From contig CAZGCA010000010.1 of assembly GCA_964524145.1 (NCBI GenBank), positions 23,316 to 87,315 on the forward strand: a stretch of DNA of 64,000 nucleotides. Reading direction: 5' to 3'. Both the position numbers and the translations under genes were made by a program. Positions within the stretch are counted from its first letter, which is position 1, and every line of letters starts with the position of its first letter. Source of the stretch: CAZGCA01 sp964524145 (GTDB taxonomy: Bacteria; Hydrogenedentota; CAZGCA01). The notes under the pieces are model-generated. The model was given only the letters and a program-made list of their open reading frames with translations, made no database searches and was not told the DNA's origin. Positions 8,252 through 16,562 of the stretch are shown piece after piece.

Positions 8252-9502
8252 CTAGTCTACCGGGAACATGAGCTTGCTTGAGACCACCGTCTTGCGCTCA
8301 TCCATCACAGTCAAGAACCAGATCTGGGCGTTTTCCGGGGGGCGCTTCGAGGTGATAACGTCCTGCTCAATGGTCGCCGGTTGCTTTAACCACTTGCGGG
8401 TTCGGGGATTCCCCGGAAGCGCGTCCAACGTGTAGTGAAGCTCCGCTGCAACCAATTTCGTCTTTGTGTCGACCTTTGCCGATACGAGCGTTTCTGTGAT
8501 TTCCGGCGAGGAGATCCTGGCCAGCGGCATTCCATTTTCGAGGTGATGTCTGATAAAGACCTCGACTGCCTTTGGACGGTCAAAGATGTGTCCATGCGGC
8601 ATGTCCGGCACGAACCGAATGTTCTTTTCCGACCGAACCAGATCATAGGTCCTGGCATAACTGTCTGGCGGATATGCGAAGTCCTTTCCACCGTTTGCAA
8701 ACAATATCGGCATCGTTGCGGAACCAACATATTGGGAAGGATCCCAGAGCTGAATCCATTTGGCCCTGCTTTCAGCCGACATCTTCTCGAACTCATTGAG
8801 CCACGTGCTGTTTTCATGCAGAAACCCACAGCCGTATACCGGAACCGCAGCTTTGAAACGACTGTCGAGCCCCGCCACAATGCAAGTAAGGTACCCGCCC
8901 CAACTGATGCCGGTGATGGCTGTCCGCTCGTCATCGACTTCAGGAAACGAGAGTATGAGCGAATGGGCGCGCATCACATTGGCGACGGCATGATAGGTCC
9001 ATTGCTCAGTGGGCGACTGGTCGATAGTTTCAAACTTCATGTCATGGCCCTGGCCCGGCCCGCCATCCGGCAACCGCACATCCTTCTTCGGGCCGCAACC
9101 GGCCAGGTCCATCGCGATGGCCGCGTACCCCCGCTTTGCCCAGAGCCGGACCCAGTTGGGAAATGCGGTTCCGCCACCGCCATGAACAAGAACGACTGCC
9201 GGAAGCTGCTTGTCTCGGGTTGGATCACCCGAAACCGTCCCCGGAGTTGCATAGTATGAGAACACACGGGTTGTAATTCCCTTGTATGGTTCGCTCTTAT
9301 AGTACAATGATCGGACTTCCTTCCCCTCGGCCCACTCAAACTCGGGGGGCTTGCTCAGCTCTTCGAGATCCCACGGTGTTGTTCCGGGCAACGAATTTGC
9401 TCGGCGGATGGGTTTGGTGTCGGCAGTGACGACGCACTGCGCACTCACGGCCAAGATCGCGCCGAAGACCAGCCAGAAACGGCTACGTAATATCTTTTTC
9501 AT
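8252..9502 (-). CDS. Exported alpha/beta-hydrolase, acetyl-xylan-esterase-like
   Basis: A 416-residue secreted hydrolase. The start at 9502 (MKKILRSRFWLVFG) is preceded by GTGGAG at 7 bases; an in-frame ATG two codons upstream overlaps that site. Residues 1-24 are a signal peptide. The catalytic triad is visible: nucleophile Ser in GISWGGYL, Asp in GGKDFAYPP, His in MPHGH. The oxyanion-side motif VLVHGGGG precedes it. The family (dienelactone hydrolase / acetyl xylan esterase / prolyl-oligopeptidase-like) cleaves ester groups from plant or algal polysaccharides. It lies upstream of nothing co-directional and downstream of the DUF1080 gene, probably one catabolic unit. Substrate is unproven. 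Confidence 0.8.
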   Translation of the reverse strand: MKKILRSRFWLVFGAILAVSAQCVVTADTKPIRRANSLPGTTPWDLEELSKPPEFEWAEGKEVRSLYYKSEPYKGITTRVFSYYATPGTVSGDPTRDKQLPAVVLVHGGGGTAFPNWVRLWAKRGYAAIAMDLAGCGPKKDVRLPDGGPGQGHDMKFETIDQSPTEQWTYHAVANVMRAHSLILSFPEVDDERTAITGISWGGYLTCIVAGLDSRFKAAVPVYGCGFLHENSTWLNEFEKMSAESRAKWIQLWDPSQYVGSATMPILFANGGKDFAYPPDSYARTYDLVRSEKNIRFVPDMPHGHIFDRPKAVEVFIRHHLENGMPLARISSPEITETLVSAKVDTKTKLVAAELHYTLDALPGNPRTRKWLKQPATIEQDVITSKRPPENAQIWFLTVMDERKTVVSSKLMFPVD

Positions 9503-9643
9503 CTCCATTCTCCACCTTCCTATCCATAACGCTTGCCATGACGGGCAGGCAATGGCCGTGCGATGCGCGGCTATGGCTTGTCGTGGTCGATGGCTTTGAT
9601 CGGCCTCCTCGGGATGGACGGCTTCGCACAAGCGCGGGGCTCA

Positions 9644-10351
9644 CTAGGAACCCTCGGATTCCTTGTGCTTGATGGGCAGCAGCTTGATATTCTTGAACCA
9701 GCACTCGCTACCGTGGTCTTGGAAGCCGATATAACCGCTCCGGGGATGGTCCTTGTAGTTCTGATCCGTGAATTTGTGCCTGGTGCCGTCGGGGCGCATG
9801 TTCGGCTCGGCGAATTCATCCAGGTCCATGTGTATCACGTGCTCGCCGTTGAAGACCACGTCGATGATGTTCCGGTCGCAGGTAATAACGATATGGTTCC
9901 ATTTGCCCGCGGGTTTCATGGCGTTCTTCGTCGGCTTCACCAGGTCATAAATGGCGCCCGTATCGTGATAGCCTGCGCCGGTGGTGTCGTCGATGGCCAC
10001 TTCGATCCCGTTATAACCCACGTCCTTCCCACGCTGGCGTTTCAAGGAGAAGGTGCGCAGGAAGATCCCCGTGTTGCAGCCGGGCTCGATCGCGAAATCC
10101 AGCGACAACACGAAGTCCGACCACATTTCCTTGTGAATCATCATGTACCCGCCGCATTTACGTGGGTTGATACAGCCGTCCTCAACAGGACGCCGGCTCG
10201 CGCGCCGGCTGCTGGTCATCCATCCGTCCAGGGTCTTCCCGTCGAACAGAAGGAGCCACCCATCTTCCTTTTCCTGTGCGGTTAGTTCGTTGTCCGCAGC
10301 CAACGCAGCGCCACACAGGGACAGCATCATGATTGCGATTATCGTTTTCAT
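9644..10351 (-). CDS. DUF1080 (3-keto-disaccharide hydrolase) family protein
   Basis: A 235-residue exported protein. The start at 10351 has GAGGAG 5-6 bases upstream and gives a clean signal peptide (MKTIIAIMMLSLCGAALA, cleavage after ALA). The mature part begins DGWLLLFDGKTLDGW, the DUF1080 hallmark, and ends GYIGFQDHGSECWFKNIKL, the jelly-roll end of the family. DUF1080 proteins are concanavalin-like and some hydrolyse 3-keto-disaccharides. They often neighbour Gfo/Idh dehydrogenases that make the keto sugar; here a broken Gfo/Idh 3' end sits immediately upstream (10468-10536), hinting at a lost partner. Family assignment is firm. Confidence 0.88.
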   Translation of the reverse strand: MKTIIAIMMLSLCGAALAADNELTAQEKEDGWLLLFDGKTLDGWMTSSRRASRRPVEDGCINPRKCGGYMMIHKEMWSDFVLSLDFAIEPGCNTGIFLRTFSLKRQRGKDVGYNGIEVAIDDTTGAGYHDTGAIYDLVKPTKNAMKPAGKWNHIVITCDRNIIDVVFNGEHVIHMDLDEFAEPNMRPDGTRHKFTDQNYKDHPRSGYIGFQDHGSECWFKNIKLLPIKHKESEGS

Positions 10352-10467
10352 GTCCGCTCCTCGATGAACGCGACGAGACCGCCGCGTATTGGGCCAAAGG
10401 CCAGGCGTCTCTCCTCTTGACGGGTCCTCAGAAGGGCAGAGACCCATACTCTATTCTCTGATTCACT

Positions 10468-10536
10468 CTAGACGGGAAGTTCCTATTCCTTACTGACAAT
10501 GGCACCCGGGTCACTCGCGTTAGTGACCACGCCATT
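10468..10536 (-). pseudogene. Gfo/Idh/MocA dehydrogenase 3'-end remnant
   Basis: The minus strand reads NGVVTNASDPGAIVSKE, a stop, then ELPV and a second stop. This matches the C-terminus of the intact dehydrogenase at 23542-24933 (GVVTNVSNPGAIVSKEYRKGWELPV in pieces). A 12-base deletion removes the YRKGW part and creates the internal TAG. Nothing further upstream is recognisable. Confidence 0.75.
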
Positions 10537-10613
10537 CTAACATTTTCTGGAGCCCAAGTGCATTCGAGATGTTCTTCGCGACGCGTCCCACTAAAGACCG
10601 ACTATACGTATTC

Positions 10614-10712
10614 GGAACATCTGGGAAAGATTGGAGCCGGTGGTAGAGTAGATATTCGGCCTCTGGCAACCGCCCAGGTTGAGAGCTTCGCGTCGTGCTA
10701 GCGTCCGGGCCC
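10614..10712 (-). pseudogene. IS3-family transposase 3' remnant (c)
   Basis: The minus strand decodes to RTLARREALNLGGCQRPN then IYSTTGSNLSQMF, the C-terminal tail of the same IS3-type transposase as the other remnants. The terminal stop is lost (CGA instead of TGA). It lies left of the TIR operon; a matching remnant lies right of it at 15857. Confidence 0.65.
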
Positions 10713-10750
10713 TGAGTTCCATTCCTGTTGTACCCCCCAGCGTGCCCGAA

Positions 10751-10860
10751 TAGTCGATTTCTTCCTTGACACCCCATCTCAATGCAGGTATGCGACCTAT
10801 AGAGTAGATCTTCCGGTCAGAATATCTACAGAAGTTGGATGCTCCATATCTGGCTTCCCG
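10751..10860. repeat. 110-bp direct repeat, left copy
   Basis: This 110-base block aligns without gaps to 16233-16342 at roughly 80 percent identity, sharing runs such as GATTTCTTCCTTGACACC and TATAGAGTAGATCTTCCG. The two copies have the same orientation and bracket the four-gene TIR/phosphoribosyltransferase operon. On the minus strand both start a short frame MR(W/C)GVKEEI, but no gene is supported. Confidence 0.8.
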
Positions 10861-10943
10861 TACTGGACGATGTTAGAACTATGGAGGCGAGGGCAGACAC
10901 GAGTCCAATCGATAACGCCGTGGCGCTTGTTGCTTGGGTATGA
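10854..10943 (+). pseudogene. Serine recombinase C-terminal scrap 2
   Basis: Reads LPVLDDVRTMEARADT and on to a TGA. The first ten residues match the end of the recombinase remnant at 7398-7982 (LPALDDVRTLE). It begins at the right edge of the left 110-bp repeat. Confidence 0.55.
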
Positions 10944-10968
10944 TGATCAGATGACCAGTTCGCAACCT

Positions 10969-11904
10969 TCACTTCTGAAGAATCAACGGCTTCGACTCTA
11001 GTGTCTGCCTGATCCCCTTGGCGACATCACTGAAGCCCTGATCTTGATTTTTCCACCCGCCAGCGACAGGTTTTCCGTCGGTAGGCAATGCCTTTAACTT
11101 GGAAAACGGTGCTTTATGCCAGTCACAATCTCTCAAGATGACAGGTATCACTATCGCACGTTTCAGTTGATGCTGCTGGAGTGCGAATTTCATCTCTACC
11201 CCAGTACAGTACTCTGACGCCATAAAGCTCCGACTTACAAGAAGTAGAATCATTCGAGCTTTCTTCAGATTCTCGTCGATCTCATTGTCGACCTCTCCGC
11301 CAGGAAGAATCTGACGATCATACCACTCGGATATGTAACCTTGGTTCTTCAAGAGACTCAAGTGGTCGTCCAACTTTTTCAGCATCCTCTTGTCTTCGTG
11401 GGAATACGAATAGAAAAGGAGTATTGGATCCTGGTTGGCCCTGCCGTTCTCTCCGGACACGATACTAGTCACGCCATCTGGTGCGTGTACGGCACCGGGC
11501 TGCGCTGGCTGGATGGGCACCCCGCTGTTCCCAAGACGCTCAATGAACAAGTTCCGCTCACCGTAAGTGCTGTAGTGGGAATAAATGGCGCTGAGCTGAT
11601 CGTGGCTTATGGGCTCGCTGAGCCCCGCCAAGAATCTCACTGACTTCCCGATGATCTCATCGAAATCGTTGCCCATCAATTGAACAGAAACGCAAAGGAG
11701 AACCTTGTGAAAACCGACAGGGTCCACATCCCATGTCGGCAATTCTTCAAGCAAACGGTCGATGAAATGGGATGGGTCCAAATGAGGAACGTTGAAATTC
11801 TTTTGGCTATGATACCAATCCAATGCTAGGAATCCCCACAGATCCCCGTCGAGATAGCTCTTGATGTACGACAGCCAATCCTTCATTTTATTCTTATCCC
11901 ACAC
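10969..11904 (-). CDS. TIR-domain effector protein
   Basis: A 311-residue soluble protein. Residues 160-300 are a TIR domain: LLFYSYSHEDKRML (strand A / box 1), EWYDRQILPGGEV, then LLLVSRSFMASEYCTGVEMKF, where E237 is the expected catalytic Glu of NAD-cleaving TIR enzymes. Residues 1-130 form a helical domain I do not recognise, joined by a Pro/Gly-rich linker. The start used is a GTG; an ATG at 11886 is an alternative. The gene overlaps the stop of the phosphoribosyltransferase-like gene by 11 bases, indicating translational coupling. Known bacterial TIR proteins in such settings deplete NAD+ or make signalling nucleotides upon phage infection; by context this is the toxic output of the operon. 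Confidence 0.85.
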   Translation of the reverse strand: MWDKNKMKDWLSYIKSYLDGDLWGFLALDWYHSQKNFNVPHLDPSHFIDRLLEELPTWDVDPVGFHKVLLCVSVQLMGNDFDEIIGKSVRFLAGLSEPISHDQLSAIYSHYSTYGERNLFIERLGNSGVPIQPAQPGAVHAPDGVTSIVSGENGRANQDPILLFYSYSHEDKRMLKKLDDHLSLLKNQGYISEWYDRQILPGGEVDNEIDENLKKARMILLLVSRSFMASEYCTGVEMKFALQQHQLKRAIVIPVILRDCDWHKAPFSKLKALPTDGKPVAGGWKNQDQGFSDVAKGIRQTLESKPLILQK

Positions 11905-13660
11905 AAGGGCACTCGTGAGCGCGCCGAGGCGGAGATGCCCATGAATAGAGTGCTACGTAGTGAGAATCATGGAGAAACTCACCAATCGAGAAGCCATTAG
12001 CGGTTCTGTCCAAAAAGACGGCGAAGGACAGAATGTTGGCATCGTAGAACTCACAGATTGCACGCAAAGCGGATAGTGTTTTGAAGTGATGTGCTGCTTG
12101 ATCAACAATCAGTACCGAAGCCGCCGTTAGTGCCTCAGATCCATAGGTGTCGTTGATGAAATCGACCACCTCCGAACCAACGTGCTGTCCAGCTACCATA
12201 GCAAGGAGATCGCGTGGTATACCAATCACGCTGTCCGGTCGCAGACCTAGAACGTCGCTGATAGCCAAACCGAGTCTTTTGGCCTCAGGCTCGTCGGGAA
12301 TCACGATCTTACGAATCCACCGCGGGATTATGCCCCGCGTCGTAAGCGCATTGCGAATCCGGAGCGCAAGGTCGAAGCTATGCCTCCCAAAAATCGGCTC
12401 TGTCATAACCCGAAAGTGATAGTGATTGGGAGTCCGGTCTGACGGCCAGTGCCCCACACTATAGAAATCATCGTGCTGCGCCACCAATTCCCAAAACGTC
12501 ACAGGGTCGAAGCTCTCGACCTGACGAGCGAAAGCATCGAAATACTGACCCTTAATGGGTGGTATGCCCTGGTCGCAGTACTTGCAGGAAGCGTCGACCG
12601 TATTGATAGCTGAAAAAGGCACATCAAAGTAAAAGAGGGTGCTAGCTTCCACGAAATGGGGCGTATTCCGAAAACGACCGATGCCAGCGACCACTATATT
12701 TCTGCAACCGCTTGAATGCAATTTCCGAACGGTGTCATTGAGGGGATACATGGGCCCAATGAAATCGCATAAAACAGCAGTGCTGTTGGCCGGTGTTCTT
12801 GTGGCGTCATCTTCGGATGCCAAGAGACGTTCGCTGCTACCCTCGACGAGTTCTATCGCCAGTTCACGAATCCCGCCCATTGGGATGCCAAAGGGCCATA
12901 CAGCGAAACTGGAATCGTGCATCCTAACACTAAGATCTTGCCGAAGCTGATTAACGAATGTCGCATTCTCTGCAAGCTTGCGGACAGAAGCCACGATAGG
13001 CAGGTGGAAGATGCGACCGCTGCAGTCCAATTCAAAATGGCCAAACAAGCATCCCATCATCGACTCGATCTCGGGTGCAGAGAGAGTAGGTCCTGGTTCA
13101 CTTGCTCTTTCTGGCCTATCGTATTCAGCTTCCAGCGGCGGCAGACCAACGATACTTGTGAGAGATCCATGACACAGCAGTTCCGGCGAATGTTCGGGAT
13201 TGTCAGAAAGCAAAATAAGGGTGATCTTTTTCTTGTTACATAAAGGCATAAGTTTCTGTCGCAGAAAAACGGATTCCAGAAAGGCAAAAGGGTTTGCCAC
13301 GGCGACGGTTATGTACCGAGGCGCAACAGCTTTCTCCCTACCGAGTGTAACGAAGAGCGAGTTACAGAAGTCGTCGTATAAATCAACGTCTGCATTTGGG
13401 TCCAGAAACTCGAGAAGCAGTGCGTGACAGGGAACCTTCCGCTTCCTGCAAAGTATCGCGGCCAATCCATCCAGCAAGGGACCAAGATCTGACGAAAGCA
13501 CGATTTCTCTTGGCTGCCTGAACTGCATTCGCGTTGCTGAGGACCCATCGATCAACGACAAGAAAGATCGATAACTATCTGTTGGAATTACCGTGTAGAC
13601 AACCGAATCTGGGCGATAGACTTTTGCTGCGTAGACAGGAAGCCTGTCTGCACTAGGCAT
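11894..13660 (-). CDS. Phosphoribosyltransferase-like protein, probably two domains
   Basis: A 588-residue soluble protein. The C-terminal part has a type I PRTase-like core: KIVIPDEPEAKRLGLA, VIGIPRDL, then VLIVDQAAHHFKTLSAL (515-531) and FAVFLDR, the layout of the PRPP loop, but with D-Q in place of the usual acidic pair. A second, more degenerate PRTase-like strand-loop-helix is at 295-320 (AVLCDFIGPMYPLNDTVRKL). Between them is a CKYCDQG pair of Cys. Residues 1-170 look like another alpha/beta domain. The gene starts inside the last codons of the GHKL gene (8-base overlap) and overlaps the TIR gene. With the OMP decarboxylase-like gene it mimics an OPRT/OMPDC pair. Catalytic status is uncertain. 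Confidence 0.65.
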   Translation of the reverse strand: MPSADRLPVYAAKVYRPDSVVYTVIPTDSYRSFLSLIDGSSATRMQFRQPREIVLSSDLGPLLDGLAAILCRKRKVPCHALLLEFLDPNADVDLYDDFCNSLFVTLGREKAVAPRYITVAVANPFAFLESVFLRQKLMPLCNKKKITLILLSDNPEHSPELLCHGSLTSIVGLPPLEAEYDRPERASEPGPTLSAPEIESMMGCLFGHFELDCSGRIFHLPIVASVRKLAENATFVNQLRQDLSVRMHDSSFAVWPFGIPMGGIRELAIELVEGSSERLLASEDDATRTPANSTAVLCDFIGPMYPLNDTVRKLHSSGCRNIVVAGIGRFRNTPHFVEASTLFYFDVPFSAINTVDASCKYCDQGIPPIKGQYFDAFARQVESFDPVTFWELVAQHDDFYSVGHWPSDRTPNHYHFRVMTEPIFGRHSFDLALRIRNALTTRGIIPRWIRKIVIPDEPEAKRLGLAISDVLGLRPDSVIGIPRDLLAMVAGQHVGSEVVDFINDTYGSEALTAASVLIVDQAAHHFKTLSALRAICEFYDANILSFAVFLDRTANGFSIGEFLHDSHYVALYSWASPPRRAHECPCVG

Positions 13661-14741
13661 TCGATACGTTCTCCAGCGGCGTTTGGATCCTGAGTAACGT
13701 TCCCGGACTCTCTAACAGTGCGTCGTTCGCATCCGTCTTCCGGGACGTGAAGTCAACGCAGGCTTTCCCGGCACGAATACGGAGCTCACCCTTCTGTTTC
13801 AGTACGTGGGACTTCAGGTAGTATAGTCCGACGCCTGCGCGTTCAGACTCGGAACTGACGCCTTTCTCGGTGGAAATCCTGATTAGCTTTGAGTCCAGTA
13901 TCATTTCCGGCTCAGTGAAATACTTGATAAGGTCAGCGTCACTATACTTTAGCAGCTTCTTTCGGGCGCCCGATTCCTGAAACGCGGCTCTCAAGACGCG
14001 AGGTATACCTGCGCCATTGTCAGATATGGCCAGTGTCAGGTTCTTAGCATCCAGACGCATCGAGAGATTAACGAAAGACCCCTTCGCATGGAGCAATGAG
14101 TTCCGTATGCCCTCGCGTAAAACGCGCTGCATAAAGGTGCGTGTGACCTGGTTATCCCATCCGCACATCTGGCTAAGAGCACCAACAATGACTTGGCCCT
14201 CAAGTTTGTCGAATTGTCGCTGCTGCTTTTCGACTTGCTCGGGGTCCTTTTCTTCGGCCGAAAAGGTAGATATCTCGAGTATCCTGAGGGTGTGAAGGAC
14301 AGTCTCATCGCCAAACTGATCTGTTCCCTTTGCGTGACGGTATTGGGACACTCGGTCTAGGTGTGATAACTGTTTACGGCTCAGCAGATTCGCGGGTTGA
14401 TCAACACACAGCGAGAGCGCATGGAAGAACTGCCAACGAAGCAGAAAATCCCAGAGTTTCTCGCCTTTGCTGTCCGTAGGCTCAGGAAAGATGAGTTGGA
14501 TGTCATTCCCTTGAATCCTCAGTTTGTGAAGAACAGCAATGAGCCAGAGCAACGTACCCAAGTCGTGCCAGTATGATCGCGACAAGTCAAAGATAATATA
14601 TCTGCCGCATGCCTTGTCAAGACCGTCGATATGTTCTGCTTGAAACGCCTTGGCAATAGTCTTCTCCAATTTCAACTGCTTCAGGTAGTATTCTGTTCGA
14701 ATCTTCAGAGGCGTTCCTATTGCCTGTTCGTCAATTGGCAT
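13653..14741 (-). CDS. STAS-like/GHKL ATPase
   Basis: A 362-residue protein with a histidine-kinase-type (GHKL) ATP-binding domain in the C-terminal half: N-box E210/N214 in REGIRNSLLHA, G1 box D241-N-G-A-G, and a Gly-rich lid around RAGVGLYYLKSH. No phosphoacceptor His domain or membrane segment is seen, so it is not an ordinary sensor kinase. Residues about 45-110 (GRYIIFDLSRSYWHDLGTL) resemble a STAS-type domain. GGGAG lies 7 bases before the ATG at 14741. It is the second gene of the operon, 21 bases after the decarboxylase-like gene. A switch or ATP-dependent clamp that controls the TIR output is a reasonable inference. Confidence 0.75.
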   Translation of the reverse strand: MPIDEQAIGTPLKIRTEYYLKQLKLEKTIAKAFQAEHIDGLDKACGRYIIFDLSRSYWHDLGTLLWLIAVLHKLRIQGNDIQLIFPEPTDSKGEKLWDFLLRWQFFHALSLCVDQPANLLSRKQLSHLDRVSQYRHAKGTDQFGDETVLHTLRILEISTFSAEEKDPEQVEKQQRQFDKLEGQVIVGALSQMCGWDNQVTRTFMQRVLREGIRNSLLHAKGSFVNLSMRLDAKNLTLAISDNGAGIPRVLRAAFQESGARKKLLKYSDADLIKYFTEPEMILDSKLIRISTEKGVSSESERAGVGLYYLKSHVLKQKGELRIRAGKACVDFTSRKTDANDALLESPGTLLRIQTPLENVSNA

Positions 14742-14762
14742 GGCTTTCTCCCATGTAACCGG

Positions 14763-15464
14763 CTATAGGCGGCTTATCAGAGACTCTACTGCCTTCTGCA
14801 GGTCGTGTGCTTCATATATGGCACGTCCAACAATTGCATGCCAACGGGAACCCGCAGCTTGTGCAGCTTCGCTTATTTTGCCTCCTTGCGAAATGAAACC
14901 GGGGGCATAGAAAACGGGGTCCACCCCATGAGATGAGAGCAAATCCCTAATGTGGCTGATTACCCCTGGCTTGTTCCCCGGAACAACGTAATCTTCAATT
15001 CCAAGAAAGGCGGAATTGGTGAACATCTTGTCAACGGCACGGTCTTCGATGTAACCACCGTCGGATGATAGGTATCTCTCGTGAGTCATATGGCCGCCTG
15101 CTATGATTGTCAGTCCGATCTCTTGGGCTGACTGAATCCAAGCTGTCTGTGTAGCTGGACCCGACAGCGGGAACACAATCATCGCATCTATACCACTCTC
15201 CTTAATGGTCTTGGCGAAACCACGGCCCATATCAGGTATATCTGTGCACGCCTTTTGGTGGTCGTAAATCAGCGGCTTCTCTGTGTACCTCCGAGCAATC
15301 TCAACCAAGCTTGGGAGACCCGAAGATAGCGCCAGCGCAGCACCTATCTTGTACGCACCAATCCGAAGGATTGACTGTGTTTCTTTTATAATGTCTTCGT
15401 AGCGCTCTTTGCTTACGTCGCATGCAGGAACAATACTGCGATCGATCTTAATTATGGTCGACAT
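14763..15464 (-). CDS. Orotidine 5'-phosphate decarboxylase-like protein
   Basis: A 233-residue TIM-barrel protein. LIYDHQKACTDIPDMG carries the Asp-Lys-Asp catalytic signature of the DHQK-type OMP decarboxylases, and the C-terminal VGRAIYEAHD with an upstream PGFISQGGK is the phosphate-binding end. The usual enzyme makes UMP from OMP. This copy is the first gene of a four-gene operon with a GHKL ATPase, a PRTase-like protein and a TIR effector, not with other pyr genes, so a specialised role (nucleotide sensing, modified nucleotide production or decoy) is likelier than housekeeping. AAGGT lies about 9 bases before the ATG. Family assignment is fairly firm. Confidence 0.8.
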   Translation of the reverse strand: MSTIIKIDRSIVPACDVSKERYEDIIKETQSILRIGAYKIGAALALSSGLPSLVEIARRYTEKPLIYDHQKACTDIPDMGRGFAKTIKESGIDAMIVFPLSGPATQTAWIQSAQEIGLTIIAGGHMTHERYLSSDGGYIEDRAVDKMFTNSAFLGIEDYVVPGNKPGVISHIRDLLSSHGVDPVFYAPGFISQGGKISEAAQAAGSRWHAIVGRAIYEAHDLQKAVESLISRL

Positions 15465-15856
15465 GATCAGCTACCTTTCTAAGGGCATGCCCACACTGGA
15501 GAGATGAAGAGGTCTGCGCACATCAGACTTTTCATTCCTCCCGTCTCCAAACAAAACAGCCGTTAAGTCTCACATTACCCGTAGGAACGGCGGCAATAGT
15601 GCCTGGAAACACCCGGGCCTATCAAACCGCCAACGCATCCACACCAATTGGGGGATACTAGTGTTGTAATTCGTCGTGAAAACCACCAGTTCTCGCCTGC
15701 TTTATCCCAGTCGTTGTGAGCGATACTGGGAACGACGGGTTACACTGTTCCTTACAGACTGACACTGTACCACCGCTCTGAATTCAATTCAACCACTTCC
15801 CGGTTTCACCGAATACTTCGAAACACAAACGCATCACCCAAGGTCGAACGGTGTAC

Positions 15857-16034
15857 GTCTTCAGAACATTTGGGACAAATTAAAACCAGTAATAGAGTAG
15901 AGATTCGGCCTTTGTATCCCAGTTTGGGAACCTCAGGTCGTGCTCGGGTCTGTGCCTTGAGCCTCCTCCGAGCCTCAAATATCGCTTCCCTTCTCTTGTA
16001 GTATGCATCATCAGGGGTAACGTGTCCCAAATTC
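15857..16034 (-). pseudogene. IS3-family transposase 3' remnant (d)
   Basis: The minus strand reads HVTPDDAYYKRREAIFEA then RRRLKAQTRAR, the C-terminal integrase-core tail, but the last third (RPNLYSITGFNLSQMF, stop) is in another frame, so at least one indel has occurred. It lies upstream of the decarboxylase-like gene and mirrors remnant (c) on the other side of the operon. The stretch 15465-15856 between them holds no gene I can support. Confidence 0.7.
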
Positions 16035-16232
16035 AGTTCCCGAGGCTTTTGTAAGGGGCGCCTGCGCAAGATGCTGCAATGCGAGCCTTGCCTGGCTATC
16101 CATATGTTCTCTACTTAGTAGACGCGAAAACACCCTCTTTTCTTTCACCTTCGCTCCGAATTTGTGCCATCGCGTTCACTTGGCCAGATATGTGCCGCTA
16201 AGGAATGGGTCTTCTCCCCCTCCGTTCCCATA

Positions 16233-16342
16233 TAGTAGATTTCTTCCTTGACACCGCATCTCTTTGCAGGCATGCGACTTATAGAGTAGATCTTCCGATT
16301 CAAATATCTACAGAAAGGCGGTGCTGCAAAACCGGCTCCCCG
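16233..16342. repeat. 110-bp direct repeat, right copy
   Basis: Right partner of 10751-10860, same orientation, about 80 percent identical over 110 ungapped bases. Both copies end in GGCT(T/C)CCCG, a word that also occurs where the recombinase remnant begins (7401) and near its end (7926). Confidence 0.8.
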
Positions 16343-16562
16343 GGTTCGTTTTCGCAGAGCAGTAATTCGAACAAACACGCCTCGCGGCTGAGTGTAGCCA
16401 AGATAAGACGTACTTGGCCTGCCGTCATGGGAGTTACGTTGAGAACCCACTGCGGAGGGAACATTGACCCTCGATTTACCGTCATGCTAGAATCCGAACC
16501 GCACAGAGAAGCGTACCTAATTGGGTGATAGAAAAAGCACAGGAAGAGGAGCCAGGACACTC

